From Paraescarpia echinospica (Eukaryota; Annelida; Polychaeta; Sabellida; Siboglinidae), in contig CM034543.1 of NCBI GenBank assembly GCA_020002185.1, positions 2,937,334-3,001,333 of the forward strand: a DNA stretch of 64,000 nt, read 5' to 3'. Of this stretch, positions 12,201 through 21,700 are shown in pieces (positions within the stretch are counted from its first letter, which is position 1; each line of letters opens with the position of its first letter). The position numbers and the translations under genes were made by a program. Under the pieces are notes generated by a model that was given only the letters and a program-made list of their open reading frames with translations, did not search any database and was not told where the DNA came from.

Positions 12201-12900
12201 TGAAGTTGTTGCATTCGGGGCAGGCCCACGAACATGAGGAATTTATTAATCGTTTGTATTCATTGTCATCTATTGCACAGCATTGTGAGTGGATCCAGTT
12301 TAGGCAGTGGTCGCACTGAATTGCTTTATGGTCATTTAGGACATCTCCATGGCAAATGCCACACGGTGCTGAGCAATTTGAACAGTGCCATGGTACATTT
12401 TGGTTTCTGTAAGTGTTGTTAAATTCTTGTCTGGATATCCTGGCGCATTTGATGTGTGTGGATTTATTACAATCATTACAAGTTAGGATGAGTGCATTAG
12501 ACCTTAGTGATTTCTTACATGAGTGACATTTAGAGGGGCCTGGATTTAGTTGAACATCTCCTGAGAGCATGATGCATAGAAGAATGGAGAATTTTGTTGT
12601 TGTCCTGGGTTTATACGGTAGAGGAGTGATCAGTAATCCAGTGGAGGTGCTGGATTTGAGACATTTCAATTGGGCTATGGTTTTCCATATGGGACTATAA
12701 ATGTAGTAGGACGTGACAGAATGGATGTCTTGTCTAGCTTTGGCGTTGACATAGGTCTCGTTTGTGTTGCTCTGGAAACTCTCCAATTTTTTTAAATTGG
12801 GATCATTTAAAAACCTAAAAGTTATCTGCAGACATAAAATCATGAACAGGGTACATCTAAAAGTGCATCTTGTAGAGGTATGTCGTACGGAGCCTGCCAT
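9244..12900 (-). CDS. LINE-C ORF: hydrophobic leader, 2A, double PHD-like finger, AP endonuclease, reverse transcriptase (1218 aa)
   Basis: Residues 1-113 form a leader with hydrophobic stretches at about 16-30 and 104-112. GDVQLNPGP at 114-122 is a close 2A match and would release the leader during translation. Residues 125-235 hold two Cys/His-rich PHD-type fingers starting at CHSCKK and ending CSWACPEC. The endonuclease spans about 283-510 with NCQSV, GTESW, ITGDFNLP and ADH, where families usually have SDH. The reverse transcriptase spans about 735-990 with NYRPISL, the ILDFTKAFD block, GVPQGTVLGP and FADD at 951-954. The C-terminus is a KNNYSREP/KEWNSLP domain typical of CR1-like elements. 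In two-ORF LINEs the zinc fingers sit in ORF1; here they are fused to the enzymes downstream of the 2A. No stop or frameshift is visible, so the copy may be competent. Confidence 0.9.
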   Translation of the reverse strand: MAGSVRHTSTRCTFRCTLFMILCLQITFRFLNDPNLKKLESFQSNTNETYVNAKARQDIHSVTSYYIYSPIWKTIAQLKCLKSSTSTGLLITPLPYKPRTTTKFSILLCIMLSGDVQLNPGPSKCHSCKKSLRSNALILTCNDCNKSTHIKCARISRQEFNNTYRNQNVPWHCSNCSAPCGICHGDVLNDHKAIQCDHCLNWIHSQCCAIDDNEYKRLINSSCSWACPECNNFNFTNSFFRDTEIPTANPFYPLDSNCHNLNETTNNNTTNSKKAYRPKKRPNFRCILINCQSVKKKASDIEALNNLHNPDIICGTESWLDPSIKNGEIFPSNFNVFRKDRETDTTGGGVFQISKDDLITSHLPDLDTNSESIWTETQITGMKPIIMCTLYRPPNDSHGTQIEELDLALSKLGNKINTHNVIITGDFNLPNINWEIHQVTTNNGYSTAAANKLLSLTEEHGLIQHVKEPTHRQGNANNILDLVFTNRPGLIKKINVVDGIADHSTVIIDVNISPKRKHRPKRKVFIRNKADNINIQKSLENFTHEYFSQNQNMTVNDKWNLVSTKIINIMNQYVPHRLTTSRHNLPWFNKDLKKMCKIKKQLYNKAKRTRNPEDWKEFCDIRRNMHKHLRSARLSYISQFLTTTITEKPKSFWSFISKLRQDNQGIGDLNIAGNIISDDKHKAEALNNQFQSVFTHEGNSTLPDMARSPHGEIPKLTITLKGVLDQLSKINISKSQGPDGIPPWFLNRYASHLAPVIHDIFQSSVDSGQVPNTWKEANVTAIFKKGSRAETSNYRPISLTPVVSKLLEHIIHSHIMKHLEQHHILTDHQHGFRAKRSTETQLIQTIHDISKSLDEKKSVDMAILDFTKAFDKVPHKRLIHKLKHYGITGPISSWINSFLTGRTQQVVINGSKSTSTQVISGVPQGTVLGPLLFLLYINDLPDNLSSTVRLFADDCLLYSPIKTDQDTSVLQNDLLKLEKWQHTWLMKFNPTKCYTMTIASRKPTPNLYTFCGQQLKSVESHCYLGIHISNTLNWTIQSNSVTKKAQQTLGMIRRNLNKCPTQIKSIAYTTLVRPILEYASASWDPHCLRNIKLIERTQRQAARFCKNNYSREPGTVTQLLKDLQWDTLQSRRKTQRLSILYKMEHNLIDIPLDQYTKRNTRCSRKHNKQLVQIRHSTNIFGNSFFPVTIKEWNSLPPSIVSSTSLNSFQISLAQHVKN
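12535..12561 (-). other. 2A-like ribosome-skipping motif in LINE-C (GDVQLNPGP)
   Basis: The encoded GDVQLNPGP differs from the canonical D-V-E-x-N-P-G-P only by Gln for Glu. It is preceded by the hydrophobic run SILLCIML. Separation between Gly 121 and Pro 122 would split a 121-residue leader from the fingers and enzymes. Confidence 0.8.
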
Positions 12901-13011
12901 GTCACCAACTCGAGTGGTAGTGGTTTAGAGTTGATAAAACGGTCAAGTAGTTATTAAGAAACACACCCACACTTAAAACGTGTACTGAGATAATACTAAA
13001 AAATAAAAGAT

Positions 13012-13395
13012 AAATAATTATAAAATATCTGTCCGTCTAAACGGTTTAGTGACTAGTTGTTGTTGTTGCTGTTTTTTGACAGCCTACAATCCGGATTTGT
13101 AATAGTATGATACGTAAGCTTTATGTGAAAGTATATATTTACATGTGTGTATGTTGAACCAGCTCACACTGGTTCATGAGTCAAACTGAAAACCCAACTA
13201 AGTAAATATAAAATAATTATAAAATATCTGTCCGTGTAAACGGTTTAGTGACTAGTTGTTGCTGTTTTTCGACAGCCTACAATCCGGATTTGTAATAGTA
13301 TGATACGTAAGTTTTATGTGAAAGTATATATTTACATGTGTGTATGTTGAACCAGCTCACACTGGTTCATGAGTCAAACTGAAAACCCAACTAAC
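13012..13395 (-). repeat. Two tandem ~199-bp monomers upstream of LINE-C
   Basis: Sequence from 13012 recurs from 13211 with a 199-base offset and few differences (the first unit has extra GTT triplets in the TTG tract). Each unit contains TGAACCAG...CTGGTTCA, an 8-bp stem with a 6-base loop. The block begins about 110 bases upstream of the LINE-C start codon, in the position of its 5'UTR. Confidence 0.85.
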
Positions 13396-13995
13396 ACGAC
13401 ACTTCCGTGTGTGCAGTCTGACTATGGAATGGTCTATGCACTCACTTATTGGTATACAGTTTATTGTGTTTACTGTTTATTTCAGCTTGATTTCTGATAG
13501 TATATAAACAGAACTAGTAATGATAATAACATAGGTTTTACTTTGTCACTAGGAGAATGCACCGATTTATGATTTGATTTGGGGGTGGTTTGGGTTTCGC
13601 GCGCTTTATACCCGTTGTTTACTAGTTCGCCATCTTGTTTTGTAGGTTTTAGGCTGGTTGTTAGGGAAGCTAATTTGTCAAAAACTTGGTTTAGGTATGT
13701 CAGATTGCAACTACAACCGTGGGATTGTATTCCGATGTAGTTATACGAGTGCCTTATTCATTTATGAACGAGAGAAACGTTTGGAAATCGTAAATAATAT
13801 CGGTAAATATTGGAGCGATAAAACGGATTCGACTACACCTGACGCATGCGCATATCTCTCTGGCTCTGCGAAATAATGACCACTTCGTTGCCGGCGGAGC
13901 ACGTGCGAAGCTACGCGTCATTACTTCATGAATATTAATGAAGTCCGCCAAGTCGCTAATCTAGTTGCCTAATCTAGCCTCGACCTAGACAAAGT
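13396..13995. other. Unassigned sequence between LINE-C 5' region and URAD exon 1
   Basis: No gene recognised. If URAD continues in the - direction its exon 2 would be expected here or further left, but none of the family's conserved downstream motifs were found. Confidence 0.5.
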
Positions 13996-14460
13996 TCAAT
14001 CAATGTGTGAAGTGTTTAATGTATTATCGCTCAGATGCAGACGCTTACGTGCGGTTGAAAGCGAGTCGATAATGCTGCTAAACTTCTCAAACAAATCAGC
14101 AAAACTTGTAAATGGTCGTGCAACCCACACCACTGCTGCAATAATCGGACAATGTTCGACAACATTGCCGAATTTGTCGATAAAATCTTCGTACGAAAGC
14201 TTGTTCACCGCGTCCATATTTAAAAAGTAAACAATTGAAGACGAAGTACCACTAAAGTTATCAGCGCAGATGTGTTCCTCGGCGAAATACCTTATTTAGG
14301 ATACCTCAGGAAGGTTCTGATCGTAGGATCCACTCGGTTCCTCGATGATCAAATCTTCACAATCTAATATAGCCTGCGGACACTAGAATTTATCGATTCT
14401 AGACGATTTAAAAATTAATTTATTGATCTAGTTTGTATTACTGATTCTGACTATTCCATA
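13996..14460 (-). repeat. Segmental duplication, copy 1 (URAD exon 1 plus upstream region)
   Basis: About 450 bases recur at 17745-18195 in the same orientation, with substitutions and small indels. The repeat covers the start of intron 1, exon 1, the start codon and about 240 bases upstream, so the 5' flank of the gene was copied with the exon. Confidence 0.9.
14049..14217 (-). CDS. urad: URAD exon 1: OHCU decarboxylase, N-terminus (partial gene)
   Basis: On the minus strand, ATG at 14217 opens 56 codons beginning MDAVNKLSYEDFIDKFGN, followed by a VEHCPIIAAVVW and RPFTSF block. These match the N-terminus of URAD, 2-oxo-4-hydroxy-4-carboxy-5-ureidoimidazoline decarboxylase, which converts OHCU to S-allantoin after urate oxidase and HIU hydrolase in peroxisomal urate breakdown. 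A donor GTAAGC follows at 14048-14043, leaving phase 1. The catalytic His and Glu of the family lie in later exons, which were not found; they may lie left of the window or be lost. The exon is head-to-head with IGHMBP2, 4.5 kb from its start codon. The exon itself is open and its donor is intact. Confidence 0.8.
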
Positions 14461-14630
14461 GCCTCGATTATCCAGGCGCCGTGAGGTGGCAGCATAGTCC
14501 CATCACAACGGCCTAAATTATTAAAGGTACTCAACCAATTCGATTGTTGTGCTCCTCGCGTTTCTTAGTAATTTCACCAAAAAAAACAGAGGAGTCAAGT
14601 ACTCCCCAGTGATATCCTAGTTCGTTTATG

Positions 14631-14735
14631 CATACGTACTAGTTCGTTTTTTTTAATTAATAAAAAACTGCGAACTCTCGTTTTTAGTAAAAACCGGATC
14701 CGGTTTTTTGCTTCGATTTTAGCTGAGTACGTATG
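14631..14735. repeat. Nested palindromic (foldback) element
   Basis: The outer arms CATACGTACT (14631-14640) and AGTACGTATG (14726-14735) are exact inverted repeats. Inside lie AGTTCG/CGAACT arms and a perfect 20-base palindrome centred in CCGGATCCGG (14689-14708). It could be a tiny foldback transposon or a cruciform-forming site. Confidence 0.7.
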
Positions 14736-15826
14736 GACATTGAACTTTGCGTGGAATCGCGTTCTTGTCTTGTCGTGTTCGCGAATTATGGGCGATATTG
14801 ACCTTTGACCCCACCCTTTGGCGCTGTTGATGTTATGGAATTCCGAGTTTAGGCAACGAATGGACGTCCACGAACATGTGCCACCGACACGGCAAAATGG
14901 GCTAAATTAGACAGAGAAAGATAGTACCCACGCATATAGGTGTATTCGAATTGGGAATGACTATGAAACGAAACAAAGTAAACAGAAGGAGTTGGCGACA
15001 ATGCCAGTGGACTGTGGCCGTGGGCCGTTGCCCGTGCCGTGGGGTCAGTCACAACATCAACAGATGAGATGCAGCTTTCGCAAAGGTTCTTCCAGACAGG
15101 TTAGTAATTTCGAATTATTCAGCTATAATCACGTATATTTAGACGTATGAGTATACATATTAATGTTGCTTTGTACTAAATTTATTTGATTGTTTACCTT
15201 TTAATCATAGCCAATGGAGGTATGGGCGGCCTGGCTGGGCCCTGTTTACTATAGACTAATATCAGCTAACAGTATGACGCTATGGCACATATCCCTATGT
15301 CAATGATAGTGACTATATTATGTCTATTTCGTATATGGTAGTAGGCTAGTGGCCTAATTATTATAATATTAAGTAGGCTTTGGATAATAGTAATAGTGTA
15401 AATGCATTATAAATGATCCGCAACAATTTTAATTAGTAAACTAACAGTAATAGATTGAATAAAAACACTAATATGTACATAATTTACTAACAACAGTAAT
15501 GTAATACTAATTTAACTAATCTATTACTTTTATATTAAAAATTACTATTATTGGACATTTCAAAATTTAATTTGAATTAAATTGTAATTGTATGTAGTCT
15601 TGGTATTTAATATTATTATTTACAATAAAAATATTATTCCAGTAATTTCACCAGGTTTTTTGATTGCCCAGGCCTCGACATTAATACTGGCCCGATGGCC
15701 CGGCGTCTTTTTTGAAGCTGTCGGGCCAGTTCGGGCCACCAGTTCTTATATTTTCTTAGCCCGACGGGCCACTTGTTTCCGGTTCTCGAACACCGCCGAG
15801 ACGAAGCGACGGTCACGGCACGACTG
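14736..15826. other. Unassigned AT-rich sequence; GC-rich patch with GGGCC motifs near 15690-15770
   Basis: No coding region recognised. The patch near 15690-15770 has repeated GGCCCG and CGGGCC words, a short inverted-repeat-rich segment just before the TIR element. Confidence 0.5.
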
Positions 15827-17458
15827 CAAAACTCCAAGTACTCATTTTGTTCTCATTACTTTCAATGTGTTAAGTCTGTAAACGCTGCCTGGGAAAGCCA
15901 TAAGGTTCTCTTCCCAGGCGGTGTCAGTTTCCCTAGCAGTCACCAAGTGAGGGTCATACCCCGGTCACTAAGCCAGGATTAATTAAGAGACGCCATCACA
16001 GAGTTTCCGAGAGAAGCTGGACAGACATAGCGCTCCAGTGTTTTTCCACGAGGTTTCGTGTTTTAACAGAGAGCAAAAACACAAATGAAGATGTAGGGTG
16101 GGTGGATTGCACCAAGATATAACTGACATCATATCTATGTAATTTTCTCTCAATACTTGCTATTAATGTTACTTTTAAGTTCTCTGTGGGAAGGTCAGTT
16201 AATTGGTCTGTGTTGACAGTGTGGGCGGAATTTCCCCCAGCACTTACAGCTGTTTGTATTTTGATATGCACAGGTTAAATTCCACTGTTTGGGATAAGGA
16301 AGCACTATCTCTACAATTGCATGGTTCCTAATCTAGTAATTAGCGTGAGTCTGTAATACTCAATAGATCATTGTGTTGATATGTTCCCTGCTGAGATGTT
16401 GGCCCAGTAGGCTGTGTGATGTGTCTGCAGCTGTGTCAGGTATCGCTATTCTCTAGGGAGTAGGGACAGCATGTTGACTGTCAGTGGATAGACAGACTGC
16501 CCATTGAGTTTAGCAGAGTAGTTCTACTGAAGGGCTATTAATTAACGCCCAGTGTAGTGGGTAACTTATATATTGATAGGATAGGTGTGTTTAATTAAGT
16601 TGATTTATAATTGTTGTTAGCAATTACACTTACATGTACTTGCAAATCTAGACAAGTTCAGCTTATATATGTGACACTTGCAGGTGTTCTCACAGCATAA
16701 TTATATATGCTATTTTATTGCATTTTAAGGGAATCATTATGTCAGCATACATATAATGATATCGTGTTAGTCATTATTTGGTTTATTCATTTATAACTGA
16801 TAATTGGTTGTGTATCAGTTACTGAGTCTTGTTAGTTAGTACAATGCTGTGCAGTATTATATTTCACTTGCTTGTTTATTTACAGAGAGTGCATGGTGTG
16901 ATTGCACTGAGCAGTGCTCAAGGGCTGTGTTAACTGCAGTTCCCAGTTGGGGTGAGCATTGTTACCATCAATGTCATGGTGTATTAATTGGTTAGAAACA
17001 ATTAGTCTGACAGTAATATACAACTGTATTAAGGAATTAGAGACAATGCAGTTAGACATGCGTTTAGTATTGATTAATGGACTCATATTCTATGTGGATG
17101 ATGAGCCGCTACATGATGATAATGGTCATGTATACCTACCGATGCGTTATTATGCATAGAGGAGTGCCTCATATACATGTGTTTAACTGTAGAAGGATTA
17201 CAACTGAGTTTATACTTTATGGACATTTTACACTGATTTGATACTGTGTTGATGATACTTAGGTAAATCCCCCGCTACAAAATGTGATGGCGTCTCTTAA
17301 TTAATCCTGGCTTATAGTGACCAGGGTATGACCCTCACTTAGTGACTGCTAGGGAAACTGACACCGCCTGGGAAGAGAACCTAATGGCTTTCCCAGGCAG
17401 CATCTACAGACTTGACACATTAAAAGTAATGAGAACAAAAAGAGTACTTGGAGTTTTG
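15827..17458. mobile_element. 1.63-kb element with ~175-bp terminal inverted repeats, no transposase
   Basis: The left arm 15827-16000 starts CAAAACTCCAAGTACTC. The right arm 17283-17458 is its reverse complement with about a dozen differences. Each arm holds an internal hairpin, GCCTGGGAA with TTCCCAGGC. The 1.28-kb interior has no significant open frame, so the element is non-autonomous. No clear target-site duplication was found (left flank ends CGACTG, right begins GAATAA), so the superfamily is undetermined. It lies between the two URAD exon copies. Confidence 0.9.
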
Positions 17459-17744
17459 GAATAATAATATATTAATAATAATTTACTTATTGCTCAATAA
17501 CCCTGCCGGTTACACATGTAATCTATTATCTACATTTTAGTAGCTGTTAATTTGTTTATTAGTATTGTACTAGTTGTCAACACCCTTCTTGAACAGAGTC
17601 CTACTCTGGATGAGTGTATAAATAAAGTATATTATTTTCATCTGTGAAACCAGACCGGACCCCTTTGCAGTGCAAAGTGCCAATGCTGCAGAAGTCGATC
17701 TAATGACTACTTGACTGGTAACAGCATGTTCTACGACCCTAGTT

Positions 17745-18195
17745 CAGTCAATGGGATTCGTGAAAAGTTTGTAATGCATTATCGCTCAGAGGCAGACGCT
17801 TACTTGCTGTCGATAATGCTGCTAAACTTCTCAAACAAATCAGCAAAACTTGTAAATGGTCGTGCAGCCCACATCACTGCTGCAATAATCGGACAGTGTT
17901 CGACAACATTGCCGAATTTGTCGATAAAATCTTCGTACTTAAGCTTGTTCACGCGCGTCCATATTTAAAAAGTAAACAAATGAAGTACCAATAAAATTAT
18001 CGCCGCAGAAATGTTCCTTGGCAAAATACCTTATTTAGGATATCTTAGGAAGATTCTGATCACAGGATCCACTCGGTTCCTCAATGATCAGATCTTCACA
18101 ATCTAATATTACCCAGGGACACTAGAATTTGTCGACTCTAGACGATTTTAAAATAAGTTTATTGGTCTAGTTTGTACTGATTCTGACTATTTCAC
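17745..18195 (-). repeat. Segmental duplication, copy 2
   Basis: Second copy of the URAD exon 1 block, 3.74 kb from copy 1 and in the same orientation. The similarity extends through the upstream region to the AGTTTGTACTGATTCTGACTA stretch, read on the plus strand near 18170. Confidence 0.9.
17804..17962 (-). pseudogene. URAD exon 1 pseudo-copy (frameshifted)
   Basis: The start codon is kept at 17962. One extra base after the third codon (GCGCGTG against GCGGTG) shifts the frame, and a stop follows within a few codons. About 11 bases are deleted near the 3' end. The donor GTAAGCG at 17803 is still present, so it could be transcribed as an untranslated or alternative first exon. Copy 1 is the intact form. 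Confidence 0.8.
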
Positions 18196-18673
18196 GGTTC
18201 AGTCACTATATAATGTCTATAAGGCTAAACGGAAATACATGTTTTCTTATATTTAGTTTTGATTTTTCGGAAATAACTTGAGAGCGTGTCCTCTATTTAC
18301 TATTACCTGATCTTTGTGATATTTCGTCAGATTGGTAAATTGGTTTGTTATGAACCGAAAGGCGAAACGCATACATTTTGCACAAAACAGACGTCATACA
18401 ATGAAATACTAATATATTATGTACGGATGACAGTTATATCAAATAAATCCTGGTTTATGACGCCTCTAACATATCCATGTTAATGATTATTATAATTTAC
18501 TTGAATAATTATGGCTACTTAATTTTCTCGGACCTTTCCCTGGATCGTGCGGCCGGCATGTCCAGCGGCATGTTTTATGGTTGAACGTTTCTGCGTTGGC
18601 ACTTCGTTATGTGTACTAATGACTGGCTTGTCAAAACTAACTTCTGTTTCACGCACGGTGCAAGTTGAGTAAG
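18196..18673 (+). promoter_or_regulatory. Putative IGHMBP2 promoter / 5'UTR region
   Basis: This is the interval between the duplicated URAD block and the IGHMBP2 start codon. The translation start sits in a strong context (AAGATGG). No TATA box or transcription start could be assigned; the role is inferred from position. Confidence 0.4.
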
Positions 18674-18756
18674 ATGGATATTTCGGTAGAAAAATATGTT
18701 GAGAAAACCTTGAAACTGCTGGAACACGAAAGAGAAGCTGAAATACAAGAAACAAG
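18674..18756 (+). CDS. ighmbp2: IGHMBP2 exon 1
   Basis: Encodes [20 protein letters not shown] and on to the ETR end, resembling the N-terminal helix of vertebrate IGHMBP2. The ATG has purine at -3 and G at +4. The donor is ACAAG|GTAGAT and the phase is 2. Confidence 0.88.
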
Positions 18757-21700
18757 GTAGATGTTATGGTAAAAAGCATTATTGCTGCAAAAAAGCACCG
18801 GCCTCTCGAACGGAACTGTCTCAGCCTCAGGCGCAGCTGTCAAACTCAAATTTTTCATTGGACCATGCATCCCAGAGCTGCCAAGTTGAGTTGGGAAATA
18901 TGCGTGAGGTTCAGTTCCCCAAATGGACACTAGGTGGCAGCACTGATGTTTCTCAACAAAATACTAGGTGGCAGCATCACTTGTTATAAAAAAGGGAAAA
19001 CAAAATTTTATACAAGTCGCTAACAATGACGTCAATGAATGATAAGAATAACCTCGCGACAGACTTTACGCTATCCGCACGTGAATGTGAATGAATATAT
19101 CAAAATGTGCATGAAAATAAGCTTGTTTGTATTAATATTTTTTGAAATGGCAAATATGCATGAGATTTATAGGTTCATATGCGAGAACGTGCGATAGATA
19201 CTAAATGCGTGAGACTCACGCCAAATGTGTGAGACTTTGTAGCTCTGGCTTCCGCATTCTCACAATGTACTGAGCAAACTTCAAAGGGTGCCAGATGTTT
19301 CGGCCCACGACGGGTTCAGCCCATGCACCAAACAGTCCGTTTTGCAAACCCGTGAACCGTGACCCGTTTGCGCTCGCATGGGCCTAATTAGCCGTTTGTG
19401 TAATTGATGCCAGCTGGCTCCATGGGCTGAATCGTCCATCCTGCTTCTCACTTGTGACAGGAACACTCGCTTGTTGTAATGTGAGGCTCCCATTGTATTG
19501 TAAGGCGCATATTTTAACTGGAAAATGTTTCAGTAATTATTATATATTACTTGTAACTATTTTGACCTGCGTATTCTCCTTTGAAAATCTGTCAGTGTTT
19601 CAAGCACTACAGATTTTTGTGAAGTGGGCCGAACCTTCCGTCTACGTGGTCCATGGTGGGCCAAACCTGATATGAGCTGAAACTTCCAGGAAGCCTGTCA
19701 AACTAGCAAGCCACTGAGTCTGACTCATCAGACTGGCAGGTGGCATTCTGCAGAACCAGTCTTGTGGGAAGTGTGTCGAGTTTCAAATAAATGGCAGTAA
19801 CAGCCAGTCTAGCTCAGTATTTGGCACTTTTGCAGAATCCTGGCCCAACTTGATTTATAACTAAATTTTTGCCAAAAATTTGTACATGTAAATTATAGAA
19901 AAGCCTAAATAAATAAATGCATGAATTAATGAAATCATTCCACATTATTTCAACCAATATCCAGTCATATATTTTTTATAAAATGTTGCACTTAATGGCA
20001 TATTTGACGTCCAAATAATGCTCTGGTTTGTACCATTCTGCGAATACAGTCGTGATTCAAGTGTGTACACTCACCACAGCAGTATAAATGAGTACCTTGC
20101 TGTCATATATAGATAATGGCACTGTTGTAGACATAATTAATTAATAGTATTTGTTCAGTAGTACTTGTGGCACGGCTGAATGTTTTAGAAGAGAAGTTTT
20201 AGCTGCTGTTCAAATGACCCACTCTGCCAGGAGTGAACGGTAAATCGCTGTGAACCATCCTAGGCTAAGGACTGGATACAGCGATATGTAAGAACTTTCT
20301 TAAGTACTGTATTGACTAGGCAAGTCTTAGGATACCATCAACGGAACTACTTAGTATTATGTTTGTAAGTAATGATGAAATTTTTTGCCATATTTTCATA
20401 GTGCAAAAATATTTATGGTTTTAGAAAATATTCATGAATATATGACAATGAATGAAATATTATTCAGTAAAATGTCTGTGCAAAATGTTGTACAAATATT
20501 GTCCATGGACCCATGTGGTCAAGAAGCACAAACACACTTTATATTGTACAACTGATTTTATATAATATTTTGGGCATATAAGACCGAAAGTATGCCAAAA
20601 ATGCAAGAAATTAGTGGCATACACAGTACTTATGGGAAATTAACACATTTTGAATCAGTTTATCTTGAATGTATATTTGCTTACAAAGAATTGCTTTAAC
20701 ATCTAGTGTCCTTGAAAACCTATTTAAACCTTTTCAATATGACTTTTCTAGTTTTTCATTAAACGTTATTCCAAGAAAGTTAAATTCTGTCACTCCATCA
20801 ATAGTAGTGTTATCTATGGTTAGTAATGGGTAAGTCGCACTGTTTTCTGGCATTTTTGAAGAGCATATACTTAGTTTTGCTTAGGTTAAGAGATAATTTG
20901 TTAAGTTTTAGCCATTCACTAATTTTGTTTAGTTCTGTGTTTATAGCAAATTCTACGTTACCAATATTTTCGCACGTTGAAACTGAGTCAAGAGTACTTG
21001 ACAGGGTGGTATCATTGGCATACATTATGAAATTAAACAATATAATAAACAATAGTGGGCCTAAAATCTAGGCTTGGTGTACGCCTATTGAGATATGCAT
21101 TTCTGATTTGAAATCCTCTATTACAACATGTTGTTTTCTATTTGTTAGATAATTTGTAATTAAACTTAATGCTACTCCTTTTACTCCATAATATTCTAAT
21201 TTATCTAGTAATATCTTATGATCCAAGGTATCGAAAGTTTTGGAAACGTCCAGATAAATATTTATAGGAATTTCATTTCTATCCATGTATGTCATTATCC
21301 TATTTGTTAATTCAAGGGCAGCAAATTCAGTGCTATGTTCCGTTCTAAATCTATATTTTTAATGCATATATAGTTTATCATATACAGTCACTGTATATGT
21401 TTGTATGTATCTGACTACGTGTAAGGGTTATTACCAGAAATAGAAGTACTGTATTTGATCTATTAAGTGTGCATGCACTAATTAGTGTACACCCCCTTTT
21501 TAGCAGCATCTGACACTGAGGCAGCGAAGTCCAATGCCAACCTCGACTGATGATTCCGTCATTGTAATTTATGTGTACTAATGTTACACTAGACTCAAAG
21601 CACAGTGATGAAAATAACATTGAAAGGTCCACCTAAATTGTCAGATTTTACAGAGGTCTGGAATCCTTTAACTCATATATATGTGGATTTTGCATTGCAT

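Larger units (their letters stand above)
9165..12900 (-). mobile_element. LINE-C: intact 2A/PHD/endonuclease/RT non-LTR retrotransposon inserted in gypsy pol
   Basis: One uninterrupted minus-strand frame fills most of the element. The 3' terminus appears to be a short tandem tail (ACAGAT-like, about 9165-9180 on the plus strand) abutting the gypsy coding sequence, with a short 3'UTR up to the stop at 9244. This arrangement shows insertion into the gypsy element, so LINE-C is the younger of the two. The motif order is that of the CR1/L2 group. Whether gypsy sequence resumes beyond the 5' end could not be recognised. Confidence 0.85.

Noticed and set aside
13658..13876. 72-codon plus-strand frame
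   Set aside because: No recognisable motif, splice context or conservation; length is within chance.
13396..13995. Second URAD exon
   Set aside because: Searched by eye for the family's HPDLAG-type and GFPF-type motifs on the minus strand; none found here or further left in the window.
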